A stretch of 64,000 nt of DNA from assembly GCA_013399115.1 (NCBI GenBank), contig VXAA01004234.1, forward strand, positions 186,172-250,171, given 5' to 3'. The translations under genes and the position numbers were made by a program. Of this stretch, positions 49,601 to 57,945 are shown in pieces (the first letter of the stretch is position 1; each line of letters starts with the position of its first letter). The notes under the pieces were generated by a model. The model was not told where the DNA came from, ran no database searches, and worked only from the letters and a program-made list of their open reading frames with translations. This DNA is from Anseranas semipalmata (Eukaryota > Chordata > Aves > Anseriformes > Anseranatidae).

Positions 49601-52600
49601 CCAGGGGGAATCAGCCCAGATGCAAATATGCCAAACACCTTCTTCACAGTTTAAGTTTTTAGATCAATTTCTTATGCCTTAGCTCATGCATCAGTACTGT
49701 TGAAAATACTGGAATAAACAAATTTACGGGTGATCAAAACACCTATCGATTTCTCCTTTTGGAGACAGAAGTGTTAATTATCTTCCAGTCTTCGAAGCTC
49801 AGATGTTGAGACCCAATGAACTCTTGACCACAGAAACTTTGAGGAGTGGCTGGTTTGATTCTGATTTCGTTTACAGAAAACTGTAGGATCTCTGGGTAAA
49901 GAGCATTACCCAAAGCTTATATGCTTCAAAAGACTGTTTACCATGCTAACCGCAATGACACTGAAACTTTTTGTTTATATGCTCATCATCAACATGGTGA
50001 AAAATATTAACATGTTCAGCGTGAGTTTTCTGACTTACGGACTTAAGTTTAATGCTAGTCAATGTTTCTAGATTCCCCATAACTTACATTTAAATAAGTG
50101 ACATATAGCTTGTAAAAACTGTGTATGAATTAGCACCTTTCTCATCACAACCAGCTTCTCTGTCTTGCTAGACAGAATATGCTCATTTTCTGCCTGGGCC
50201 AGATCTGTTTGGTCTCAGAAACAGGTACTTTGTGAACATAGTTTCTAGGTTTGGTAGTCAGCTGGACAAATTCATGGAAGAAATATTAAGGATTGTTAAA
50301 TACAAAGAGATTGCCTCCACTTCCAGAAGCACTGAAAGCTTGAAACATACATTGAAGAAATGTTGTTAAATATTTGGCTTGTCCTGATACGCATTTCTAA
50401 ATAAAAATTGTTGGGTAATGGTGGATGTGGGGATGGATGGACTTTTGGGCTGTTCCTGCATGCATTTTTAACAGCAGCATCACTGTTGAAAGGCTATAGC
50501 CTGGTGTTTTAATTGTAAAATGAGTGTCCTTAATTTTTTAATAAACTCTGACTGCTTTAAATTCTCAGGAGCAAAGTTCAGTGTGCTGTCTCAGCCATTT
50601 ACCATCTTCCCTGTCCCCATGGGAGAGAAAGCCAGCTTGATTCTTGTTGTCTTGCTGAGTGCAGTAGCATCTTCATTCATCCTCACTCTTGTGTTCTGCT
50701 GGTTCAAGAAGAGCAAAAGCAACAGTAAGTTGGAAATGTCCATGAAAATTTATATTTGTGGATTCTCTCTTTCATTTAACAAATCTCCTGAGTGGCTACA
50801 ACAGGATTTAGCAGCAATGGCAAGGCAAGCTGGGCAGAGTTTTTAACACTATTCATGACTTTTGCACAAATATAGCCCGATTGCTTTCTTTTTTCTAACA
50901 TCTTCTGGCTTTGGATAAGACTCAGAATAGGTTTGTCTAGTTACATATCCCCCCAGTCTGCTGTTCTCATGACCCTTTAACTTATTTCCTCTGTCTTGTG
51001 AGCTTTTGCATCTTTTTTTTTTTTNTTTTTTTTTTTTTGAATTGTCAGGTAGGCAATGGCACTCAGAGAAAGCTCTGCAAAATTCATTAATTAGCTGCAT
51101 AGTTCACAGTTCAGGATTATAGTTTTATGCCTATAGCAGATGACTGGGTCCTGGCTGGAAAAAGTTTTAACTGTATGTGGAAGTATGTGTATACTGTATA
51201 ACTGTATGTGAAAATCAGATTTTTATAGTGAAGATAAGGAACTGAGAAACAAGGAAAAGCTGCTGCATTTTCCTGATAAAGGGTGATGTAACAAAATATT
51301 GCCATGGTGATGTTAATGTGAAGCCATGGTTCTTACCAAGGACCAGCAACATCTGTACTGTGAAAGCCCTAGAGGCAGTGGCAGAGCCACACTCACATCC
51401 CATACCACATTATCAGCATCACGTATGTCAAAGGTGTAATGAGAGAGAGCTGCAGCTTCTCTGGAGGTCTTCCCCTAAGCAAATCCACACCTCTAGTAAT
51501 TTGGCTTAAGATTTCTGTTTTTTGGTATTGACATTAAAACAAATATAGGAGGATTTCCCAATACAGAAGGCATAAAGTTATTTGTGGAAGAGAAGAACTG
51601 AAGATAAATGCAGAGGACTGCAACTGTTTGATGTCTTGAATCCCAAACGGCCACCTTAAACTTCTGGATATGTTGAAAATTACCAATAATTTGGCCTTCC
51701 AGATGTGCTAACTGAAGTTGTGACCTAGCCAAATGTACAGGGAAGCCACAGTGGAGGAATCAATGAACCTCTCAGTTAATAAAGCATTTTAGACACCTAT
51801 TTCTCATTGGTTTCAAAACCTCCTCACTAATTTCACCAGATTTTTGCATCCAAGTAGCTTTGCAAATCCAAGACCAAGAGTCTTTCTTCTAAACTGCATC
51901 ATGAGCACCAGCTGCACTAAGGTTTGAATTTCTAATATTATAGAATATGGTGACAACATGAGGAAAAAAATTACCTGAACAGAACAGGTAGGATTGCAAA
52001 TGGCAAAACAAAAGGTTGTATGATCATAAAACAGATCTCTCTGCTTTCGGGCAGAAAGAATACTTCCAGATTATCTGCTAATTCACCAGCAATATATTGT
52101 TGCTTGAATTAATAATTGCTGCTGAGCTGAGGATGAATTGACAGTGATGTGACTGTATGCTTCATTACAGAAATGAGGACTAAACAGGCAGATGTACCAC
52201 AGGCCAGCACCAAGGCACCCCAGAAGCAAGCACAGCCTCAAGCTCCTCACATCCAGTCTTGCTACAATCAAGAGAATGAAAGTGGTGTACCCGTAGCAGG
52301 AGGTGAGATTGCAGTTTGAGAATAATTCAGATTTATAAACAGTTGGACATCAAAAGGGCTGGTTTAGGTCTTTTAACAAACTACAGGTTTGTATCGGGTC
52401 AGTGACACCGTTCTTCTCAGAAGGACTATCACTTTGTTACCTCCTCTTCATTCTCCCTGGCATTAGGCTACTTGTCATTTTATCTCCTTGCAGACGTATT
52501 GTGTGAAATCCTAACTCAGGGCAGCAGCATAATCCCCCTTGAGCTCAATGAGTCCATGATTTCATCCAGTGTTTATGGAGTAGGACAGGGACTGGCATTC

Positions 52601-55600
52601 CTGCTGTGTCCCCAGGACACCTGGAGCAACAGGACCTCCCCCTGTCCAGGAGCTTCAGCGATAACAGAGGTAGCCACTACTTGAAGCTCAAAAAGCTCTG
52701 GACAAGTTTGCAGGCTGTGGAGGTACGCTGCTGTGCTGGAAAAACCACTCGGGGCTCATTTGCACACTCCCCATTACCTCCACCTCTTGCAGTTCCCTCT
52801 CAAGGACCTTCATGCCATGCTTTCTCAGCAGTGAGGCCAAGCCAGCACCCCAAAGTGGCTCCATGGCCCCCATTTTGTGTCCTCCTTTATTCCCTAGCAT
52901 CCCTGCCACAAACACTCCACTTCCATACACCTCTGCATGACTTGTCTTTTCATCCTCTGCTGATCAAACACAACTTCTTCTTCTGAGGTCACTGAAAAGC
53001 AGACAGCCTTGGGGGCGTGTGGCTGGCAGCATAAAGCACTGGCTTCCCTCTCTGCAAGTGCGAAATGTTCCTGCGGTGGTTATTTTGTCGTGGTTTTTTT
53101 TGGTCTCACCTGCCAACTGCGCAGATCTAAGGGCATTCGGATAACCCTGCTGAACCACCCTTTTACTCTGTATTGGGAATTTCTTTTTCCTCTTCCTTCC
53201 CGAAGTCTGTGGATTACATAAGAGGCAGGAAGAGGCGAGCTGGAGTTTTATCTCCTTTTAATTAGCATCCATCACAAAAGCAGAGAGAGAGAAAGAGAGA
53301 GAAGGAGAGAGGAAATTCTGCAGTTTATGTGTTTTGATATTTGCTGTACTCCTCCAAAACACAGCATTCAGCTGTGTGCCTTAGGACACGTATCTGCTAT
53401 AAATTCATTTTTTATCTAATTTGTCTGAGATCTAAGCTTCCTGTGGAGGTCTGAGATCAAAGGATCTGATTCTGTCTGATGTCGGCTCTGACACATAATG
53501 CGTGCTGACTTAGTTCTGTCTATAAACTCGCAGTGGGAGGCTGCCATTCTCCCTTGGCACCTTTACATAGTGAACTTTCATTTTGGCTGGGGAGGCTGAC
53601 AGGTACAGCGTTGATTGGAGCCATCATGTAAATAATTCATGGTAAGATTTTTTTGTCAGAAAAAGGCAATCTAGCCACTTAAAGTCTTTTAGGAATAGTT
53701 GCAAGACAAAAAGATTCCCCGATATGTTCAAATCTAAACAAGGATAACAATATCTTAAGTGAATTTAATACATATGATTTGGAAATGTCTCATGTTTGAT
53801 TTCCCCTTATTTAAAGTGCTGTTGGTTTTGGAGACAGAGAGGAAATCAAAGCTACAGTCTTTTTGTTTAGTTTCTGCTTTACAGTTGTTCCTCCCATAAG
53901 GGGACAATTCTAATACAATTAAGTTTTCAGAATGTTAATTATTAATCACCACAGTAAGTCTTGCAAGGTGGGGTTTCCCTGTTTGGCGGTTGCTTATACA
54001 GTGCAAAGAGCAATGGAGGTAGGGTCCCTGGTTGTCCTCTCAGAACAAGTAGCTGAGGATGGAGATGAGGAAGAACACTGTATGCATAGACATGCAGTAC
54101 TTCAGGGGGGAAGGGTCTGACCGTGGTGTAACAAAAAATCTCTTCAGCTTCATATTATGATCTTGGTCTTGAATTAAAGAACTTTTGATTGACTAACGGA
54201 TGCCTAACAGGAAGGCACCTGGAGGTGGAGGAGCATATTGCTTCTTTTTGTGGTTTAGTGTGGTGGTTTTTCAGCTTCATCATTGAGAAGTTGTATCCTA
54301 CACCAGTTTACATTTCCTAGATTATTTTTGCAGTTTTGGGGCCTAATTTATGCCCCATTGTTGGAAGTGGTCAAAGTCAGGTTAGATGGGGCTTTGGGCA
54401 ACCCAATCTAGTGAAAGATGTCCCTGCCCATGGCAGGTGGGGTAGAATAGATGCTTTTTAAATTCCCTTACAATGTAAGCCATTCTATGATTTTATGATT
54501 CTGTGATTCACATCTTATATTGAATATCCCTTTAGTATGATGTTTCTTTTTTTTTTTTTTTTTTTCCTCTTAGTGAAAATACTTTATCACTAGGTTCAAA
54601 TTGTAGCCCTTCTTTAAGTCTAACTAGTCCTGGCAATTTGAAATGCTTCTTGTGACTCTTTTTTATACCCTCTGCTTTGTTCAGACCTGATTTTGATGTC
54701 TGGTTTGTGTTATTGCAAATATAAAATTACTTCCCTAACATCATTCACTCCTCCTCTACCAACAAAAGATCCCAAGAATCCTTTTGGTTACTGTAAATTG
54801 GTGGTCTTTATCCTGAACTCCTTTTACACCATTGCCCAGAAATCGTTGTTGTTTTCCTGAAGAGGGTCTCCCACTCTGCAAATATGGTCTGCATCCCTTG
54901 TTCCTAGGTTGCTCAGATCAGCTCCTCCCTTTCTACCAGTTTGCCATTCTTCCTGCTGTGTGCAAATTTCATTGGAATTAATTTTAATTTCAAGTTTCAA
55001 GTTACTGGTGAAAACACTGAATATCATCCATTTTAGTGGTAGTGTCTGGTACTGCAACATATCCCAGCCTCTAAGAATTATTTCCATTACTCTTATCCTA
55101 CAGATCTCAAGTCAATATTTCATCCTTGAAGCTGCTCATATCCAGAAAATTTTTAGCCTCCTCCAATAATTCAAACTTGTTTGATAAGTCCAATTTTGAC
55201 AGTTGAAAATGTCACCTTTGAAGGTGAAGAGGGCAGGAATACATACCACAAAATAACATGAAGCTTTGCTGTTTCTGTGTTTATTCCATTTATGTGTACA
55301 AAGAAGAATTTTGAAGTGATGTATGTAATTTGTACTTTAAAAGAGCCAATAACCCAATGTTAAGACAATCATGAGAAGGAAAACCGTTATGCACAGAAAA
55401 ATGTGTGACTACTGAAAATTTACCAAGAACTTTCCAATGGATTTCCAAAAGGCATGACTATGAAACTGAAAGCTGTAAGAGCACAAGCTGAAAAAAGCAA
55501 CACTCCTTAACAGGAAAAGTGAGTGTAAGCATGAAGAAATAGTGAAATTGTAGACAACAAATGAAGATAGGGGGAAATTATGCCAGCAAATAGAGATCCA

Positions 55601-57321
55601 AATCAAGGAATTAATAGAAAAGGGTGAAGAGAATGGAAAAAAAAAAAAGAGAAAAATATATATTTTATACAGACTGACTTTCAGGGAATAGGTTAATGTA
55701 CTCAAAAGGAGTGGCAAGCAGAGCTGTTCCCTCTGCCCAACTGAAGCTACATGGTCTCTGTTCGAGTAAGTATATTCATTCATCACATCATAGTAATAAA
55801 AAATTTCCAGCTGACCTTGCAGACTCAGGGTCTCCTATTGTCCCCCTTTATAAAGACTGAGCATCACTTCCTGATGCCTTCATCAGAACTGGACCTGTCC
55901 CTTCCTTTGCATTGGGGTGAGCTCTGGCTTGGTCTGGATGGCAGAAATGTTCCTCTGACATTAATCTGAGCAGAAAACTTGAGAAACCACGAGTCTAAAA
56001 TTGCAGACTACTAAGGGTTGAACTTCAAGGACAAATATGAAAAATAAGGAGTTGTAACTAAGCTTTTTTTGGGACCACTTGTGGTAGGGACCTATACTAT
56101 ATGCTGATGAATGGACTGCAGATGCCATCGTTGTTCACTAATACATGAGACAGGTGTGCCAGGACTAGTTCTGGATTTGGAATGAGTACAAAATGTTTGG
56201 GTCTGGTCTGGTTTCATTGCATTTTTGTGAGGAAGGATGGGGACTGTAAGAATTTTACAGATGTTTTCAGCATCCAAATGAAGCAGACTGCCAATCTCTC
56301 ACCGAAGTGGTAGCACACCTTGTCAACTCAGAAGCCATCCACTGTAACACTACAAGTGATTCTGCCTCTGTGGTTTGATAGCCATTTGGATTATTAGGAT
56401 GTAAACATTTTATATTTCCACATGAAAAATAGTATGTATTTTGCTTTTTCTCTATTTTTTTCAACATTGTTTTTAAACAGCATCACAGGTTACAGGCTCT
56501 GCCCTGAGTAGGATTGAAATGTCGGAAATGAAAAGTTCTCCTTTATATTGTAGCTTTATTCGTAGAAGGTTGATGTATTTTATAGATTTGTAGTAATAAA
56601 ATAATTTTCAGTGTTAGCAATATGTAGCTTATTAACCAGCTGTATTCTATACACTTTATTGTTAATCATTTATGGAACATTTGATAACCATCAGAAAATG
56701 ATGCAGGAGCTGTTTGCATATCAGTAGGAACAAAGAAGCTGTTTTGGTTGCTGTATTTATTGGTAGAAGCAGCTTATGGTTATTGGGCTTTAAAAACTTA
56801 TTTTTGCCAAAATGAAATTTGTGTCCGATTAAAATTATTTTCCCTAAAATAACTGCTTTTTCATTAATGCCTTTAACATGCAGTAAAGGAGTGGAAGGGT
56901 AAGGAACATGAAAGTACGGTTTTAAAATTATTGTAAAGCTCAAACAAGTTTTATTTTTATAGAAATGGAAGAAACTGGAGCAGTAGGACATGCTACAATA
57001 CGACTGAAGGAGCTGAGCCTGCAGCCCTGTGAAGCCAAGTCAGTGAGAAAGGTGAACACCCTCCAGCGTAAGACAAGTAACAGAGACATCTTTTCTTCAG
57101 CCAGGAAAAGTGACAGTCACCAACACCAAAGTGGAGGAACATCTCCTGGTGACTCTCTGGAACTTCAGCAGCCAACAATCCTGGGGTGCCCTGCCCAGAA
57201 GGATGTCCCCCGGCCTTCAGCTGGTTGCAACGAGGAAAGAGAGAGGTTGGATACGATGCCCAAACCTCAGAATGATGTCAGAGAGCAGATTGTCATGGGA
57301 ACAACAGCAGAAATACAATAG
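27645..57321 (+). CDS. PKHD1: PKHD1 (fibrocystin/polyductin), C-terminal part, seven joined exons
   Basis: Fibrocystin is a very large single-pass receptor-like protein of primary cilia, kidney tubule and bile duct epithelium; human PKHD1 mutations cause autosomal recessive polycystic kidney disease. The join is 27645-28650, 40389-40512, 42325-42412, 46564-46671, 50569-50724, 52171-52302, 56963-57321. Every junction has AG/GT signals and compatible phase, giving about 657 residues. Identification rests on runs recalled from human fibrocystin, such as [30 protein letters not shown] and the CWxK(R/K)SKS motif just inside the membrane. Order seen: glycosylated ectodomain (exons 61-64), one membrane helix (exon 65), basic cytoplasmic tail (exons 66-67). 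The N-terminal IPT/TIG, G8 and parallel beta-helix regions lie upstream, outside the window. The paralogue PKHD1L1 is the main alternative, but the long tail and these motifs fit PKHD1. Exon numbers are by analogy with human. Confidence 0.95.
29101..29215 (+). mobile_element. Ancient CR1/L3-like LINE 3' remnant
   Basis: The run AAGGCCAGAAAGGACCATTTAATCTTCTAGTTCAATCTCCTGCATGACACAGCCCA keeps the order of blocks typical of very old amniote CR1/L3-type 3' regions (GGCCAGAAGGGACCATT, ATCATCTAGTCTGACCTCCTGCAT, ACACAGGCCA). It is heavily diverged and no tail is visible. Confidence 0.6.
34880..35160. promoter_or_regulatory. Possible conserved noncoding element
   Basis: Unique segment with the near-palindrome GGCGTGCATGCACGACATGGCCATG (34900-34924), CpG-retaining GTGACGGCCGTGTCGGCTCCG (35020-35042) and a GTGTGACATCAGAG word. 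It lies just upstream of the stronger candidate at 35220-36420 and may be part of one larger regulatory block. Confidence 0.38.
35220..36420. promoter_or_regulatory. Strong candidate conserved noncoding element cluster (about 1.2 kb)
   Basis: This is the most enhancer-like region of the window. Homeodomain/POU-type words recur: CACATTATCATCTGG, GGTGCTAATCCC, CCGGATTATAG, CAATTAACGTTAATTCG, GGTATTAATTGG, CATTTAATGATGATT, CTTTAATTG. There are also TGACCTTTC (nuclear-receptor half-site like), CACCTGGTG (E-box) and an AP-2-type site GCCCGCAGGC at 35240-35249. CpGs are frequent at 35384-35520 (GACGACC, GACCGCCGTCGTC, AACGGACGG) and 36010-36310 (CAGCGGCGGC, CTCCGGCG, AGACGTTCCTCCGACAG, TGACGGAGCGG) although the surroundings are AT-rich. 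No repeats. An 82-codon open frame at 36050-36298 is not supported as coding. Confidence 0.62.
40389..40512 (+). CDS. PKHD1: PKHD1 exon (human exon 62 equivalent), ectodomain
   Basis: A 124-base exon: one base (G) completes AG|G = Arg across the junction, then 41 codons to LDKK. It contains [13 protein letters not shown], a strongly conserved fibrocystin run, and an N-glycosylation sequon NIS. The donor is AAG|GTAGGA. The acceptor is a NAGNAG tandem (AAGCAG at 40383-40388); I chose the CAG. Using the upstream AAG would add one Ser before the Arg without changing frame. The long T-rich run at 40305-40350 supplies the pyrimidine tract. Confidence 0.92.
40513..42324 (+). other. PKHD1: PKHD1 intron (62 by analogy)
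   Basis: A 1.8-kb intron from GTAGGA to TTCTTCCCAG. It holds a poly-A run (41645-41661) and a CR1 fragment near its 3' end, with otherwise unique sequence. Confidence 0.9.
41840..41997 (+). mobile_element. CR1 LINE 3' fragment
   Basis: Reads TGGAGTCTCCATCCTTGGAGATGTTCAGAAGTTGCCTGG..., then GTGAATCAGATGACTTCCAGAGGTCCCTTCCAATCTCAACC, and ends ATTCTGTGATCCTGTGA. This is the standard order of the CR1 ORF2 end, 3' UTR and octamer tail, with moderate divergence. Same strand as PKHD1. Confidence 0.9.
42325..42412 (+). CDS. PKHD1: PKHD1 exon (human exon 63 equivalent), ectodomain
   Basis: An 88-base exon, phase 0 at its start ([20 protein letters not shown]...). It ends on the first base of the Gly codon in [13 protein letters not shown] is essentially the mammalian sequence. 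The acceptor TTCTTCCCAG is good. The donor AAG|GTTTGG is weak, but phase and the homologous exon junction require it. Without splicing here the frame runs 22 more codons into an in-frame TAG at 42478-42480. Confidence 0.93.
43411..43467 (+). repeat. (GGAA)n microsatellite, 14 units
   Basis: A perfect tetranucleotide array of about 57 bases, followed by looser purine-rich sequence (GAAAGAAAGAAA) to about 43530. GGAA is the core recognised by ETS-family factors, but a function here is not implied. It gives a spurious Leu-Pro-Ser-Phe-like frame on the minus strand. Confidence 0.97.
43690..43860. promoter_or_regulatory. Possible conserved noncoding element
   Basis: Unique segment with CATTTAATCGAAATGG, TCCCGTCTAGC, CAAATTAGCTTGC and TCTGCGTTAAATACC words and retained CpGs, directly after the GGAA array. 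Short, and judged by style only. Confidence 0.35.
46564..46671 (+). CDS. PKHD1: PKHD1 exon (human exon 64 equivalent), ectodomain
   Basis: A 108-base exon: GA completes Gly from the previous exon, then 35 codons ([18 protein letters not shown]...) and a final G of the next Gly codon. It ends in FTVTSPPG, conserved with human fibrocystin. The acceptor is CTCTGCAG and the donor CGG|GTAAGA. It lies just outside the membrane and encodes the last compact ectodomain segment. The NWNLVFTV run resembles the mammalian NWHFIFTV. Confidence 0.94.
46672..50568 (+). other. PKHD1: PKHD1 intron (64 by analogy)
   Basis: A 3.9-kb intron bounded by GTAAGA and AAATTCTCAG. It contains a (TTTTA)n microsatellite at 48102-48162. 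The rest is unique AT-rich sequence without recognisable repeats or conserved-looking blocks. Confidence 0.9.
48102..48162 (+). repeat. (TTTTA)n pentanucleotide microsatellite
   Basis: About 11 near-perfect TTTTA units within the intron, ending in TATATATTTATTTTTAATG. Likely length-polymorphic. Confidence 0.95.
50569..50724 (+). CDS. PKHD1: PKHD1 exon (human exon 65 equivalent), transmembrane segment
   Basis: A 156-base exon: GA completes Gly, 51 codons follow, then A of the next Lys codon. It starts with the last ectodomain residues ([20 protein letters not shown]), then a single hydrophobic helix of about 23 residues ([20 protein letters not shown]), then C-W-F and the basic stop-transfer KKSKSN. 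This matches the human order of PFAVLPV..., helix and CCWLKRSKS. The first cytoplasmic residues are the region mapped in mammals as a Cys-dependent ciliary targeting signal. The acceptor is AAATTCTCAG and the donor ACA|GTAAGT. Confidence 0.95.
50725..52170 (+). other. PKHD1: PKHD1 intron (65 by analogy)
   Basis: A 1.45-kb intron from GTAAGT to TTCATTACAG. It contains a long poly-T tract (about 51013-51038) with the only ambiguous base (N, 51025) of the window. The remainder is unique sequence. Confidence 0.92.
52171..52302 (+). CDS. PKHD1: PKHD1 exon (human exon 66 equivalent), cytoplasmic tail
   Basis: A 132-base exon: AA completes Lys, 43 codons follow ([17 protein letters not shown]...), then G of a Glu codon. 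It encodes a hydrophilic, Gln/Pro/Lys-rich, probably disordered tail segment with one Cys. The acceptor is CATTACAG and the donor GAG|GTGAGA. Tail sequence is poorly conserved even among mammals, so the call rests mainly on splice signals, phase and position. Confidence 0.87.
53010..53700. promoter_or_regulatory. Candidate conserved noncoding element
   Basis: Unique segment with CCTGCGGTGG and TGTCGTGGTTTT (RUNX-like), CTCACCTGCC (E-box), CTTTTAATTAGCATCC, GAGATCAAAGGATC (TCF-like), CATAATGCGTGC and TGTAAATAATTCATGG (forkhead-like). CpGs are kept in an AT-rich context. A GA-rich run (53280-53315) interrupts it. No coding frame of interest. Confidence 0.45.
54357..54512 (+). mobile_element. 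CR1 LINE 3' fragment
   Basis: GGTCAAAGTCAGGTTAGATGGGGCTTTGGGCAACCCAATCTAGTGAAAGATGTCCCTGCCCATGGCAGG is the CR1 3' region (LDVALG-coding end and CTGGTGGAAGGTGTCCCTGCC block). It is followed by a diverged GGGGT..AGATG..CCTTACAA..CATTCTATGATTTTATGATTCTGTGATTC tail. Same strand as PKHD1. Confidence 0.9.
56520..56900. promoter_or_regulatory. Possible conserved noncoding element next to the terminal exon
   Basis: AT-rich unique sequence with CTTATTAACCAGC, TTGTTAATCATTTATGG, CTGTTTGCATATCAG (octamer-like), TCCGATTAAAATTATTTTCC and TTCATTAATGCC, ending about 60 bases before the terminal exon. It could be an enhancer, an intronic splicing context, or plain AT-rich DNA. Confidence 0.35.
56963..57321 (+). 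CDS. PKHD1: PKHD1 terminal coding exon (human exon 67 equivalent), cytoplasmic tail
   Basis: AA completes the Glu codon begun in the previous exon, then 118 codons run from 56965 to the TAG... stop triplet at 57319-57321. The product (METGAVGH-like start [19 protein letters not shown]...) is polar, rich in Gln, Ser, Arg and Pro, and looks disordered. It gives a total tail of about 170 residues against about 190 in mammals. Similarity to the human tail is slight (an EE..AV..AT run and a basic VRKV patch). The acceptor is TTTTATTTTTATAG. The assignment depends on phase, an uninterrupted frame and position after exon 66. Confidence 0.85.
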
Positions 57322-57945
57322 AAGCCATGTCAAGTGGTGAACCACTGACAAAGCAAGCTTTGCCTGGCTTTCAGGCAATGTGAAGTTGAGTTGTTTGTCT
57401 CTGTGGTCAGAGAAGCATACATAATAGCACAGGAAACCAGACTGTTGTGCTGTGCATGTACAAATGAACCCGTGACCTGTCTCTGCAGCCAATGGGGAGA
57501 CTTTGTCCATGTCTATACTACTAAACTGTGTTTCCAAAACAAGTAGGTGCAGCCAAACAACCTGTTGAGAATAGTCCTCGGCTTCTGATACCTCTAAAAC
57601 TCTCTCTCAGACTTGTTAGGAGGAGTGTTAGCTGGATCAGGCCAAAAGCATTCAGGGATTAGCCTAGCAATTCCACTTCAGATACTGGAGTTTCTGTACC
57701 CACACCCTGACACTACTGAATATGCTAACACCCACATAATCTTAGAGGCTAGAGCAATGCTGATTGGTATGTGTGTGTGTGTGTATATATATATATGCAT
57801 ATAGATACATGCATATAGATACATGCATATATGTAAGAATTTCTCCATTTCTTCTCATCTTCCCTTTCAAAGAACTTCAGTATGTGCATAAATCCTTTCC
57901 TTTTCTTGAAGAAAAACAAATAAACATGTATTCAACTTCCATTTC
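57322..57945 (+). other. PKHD1: PKHD1 3' UTR (minimal estimate)
   Basis: Untranslated sequence after the stop. It contains a TG/TA microsatellite with short TGCATATAGATACA units (57767-57836). A canonical AATAAA lies at 57919-57924, so cleavage would be expected about 57935-57950; an ATTAAA alternative is at 58029-58034. The mammalian 3'UTR is longer, so further distal sites are possible. Confidence 0.6.
57919..57924 (+). terminator. PKHD1: Candidate PKHD1 polyadenylation signal AATAAA
   Basis: First canonical hexamer after the stop codon, followed within 40 bases by a CATTGTGGCTTG GT-containing stretch. No transcript data are available. Confidence 0.5.

Larger units (their letters stand above)
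52303..56962 (+). other. PKHD1: PKHD1 intron (66 by analogy)
   Basis: A 4.66-kb intron from GTGAGA to TTTTTATAG. It contains enhancer-like sequence at 53010-53700, a CR1 fragment at 54357-54512, a poly-T run at 54547-54565 and AT-rich unique sequence at 56520-56900. Nothing notable in 54600-56500. Confidence 0.88.
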
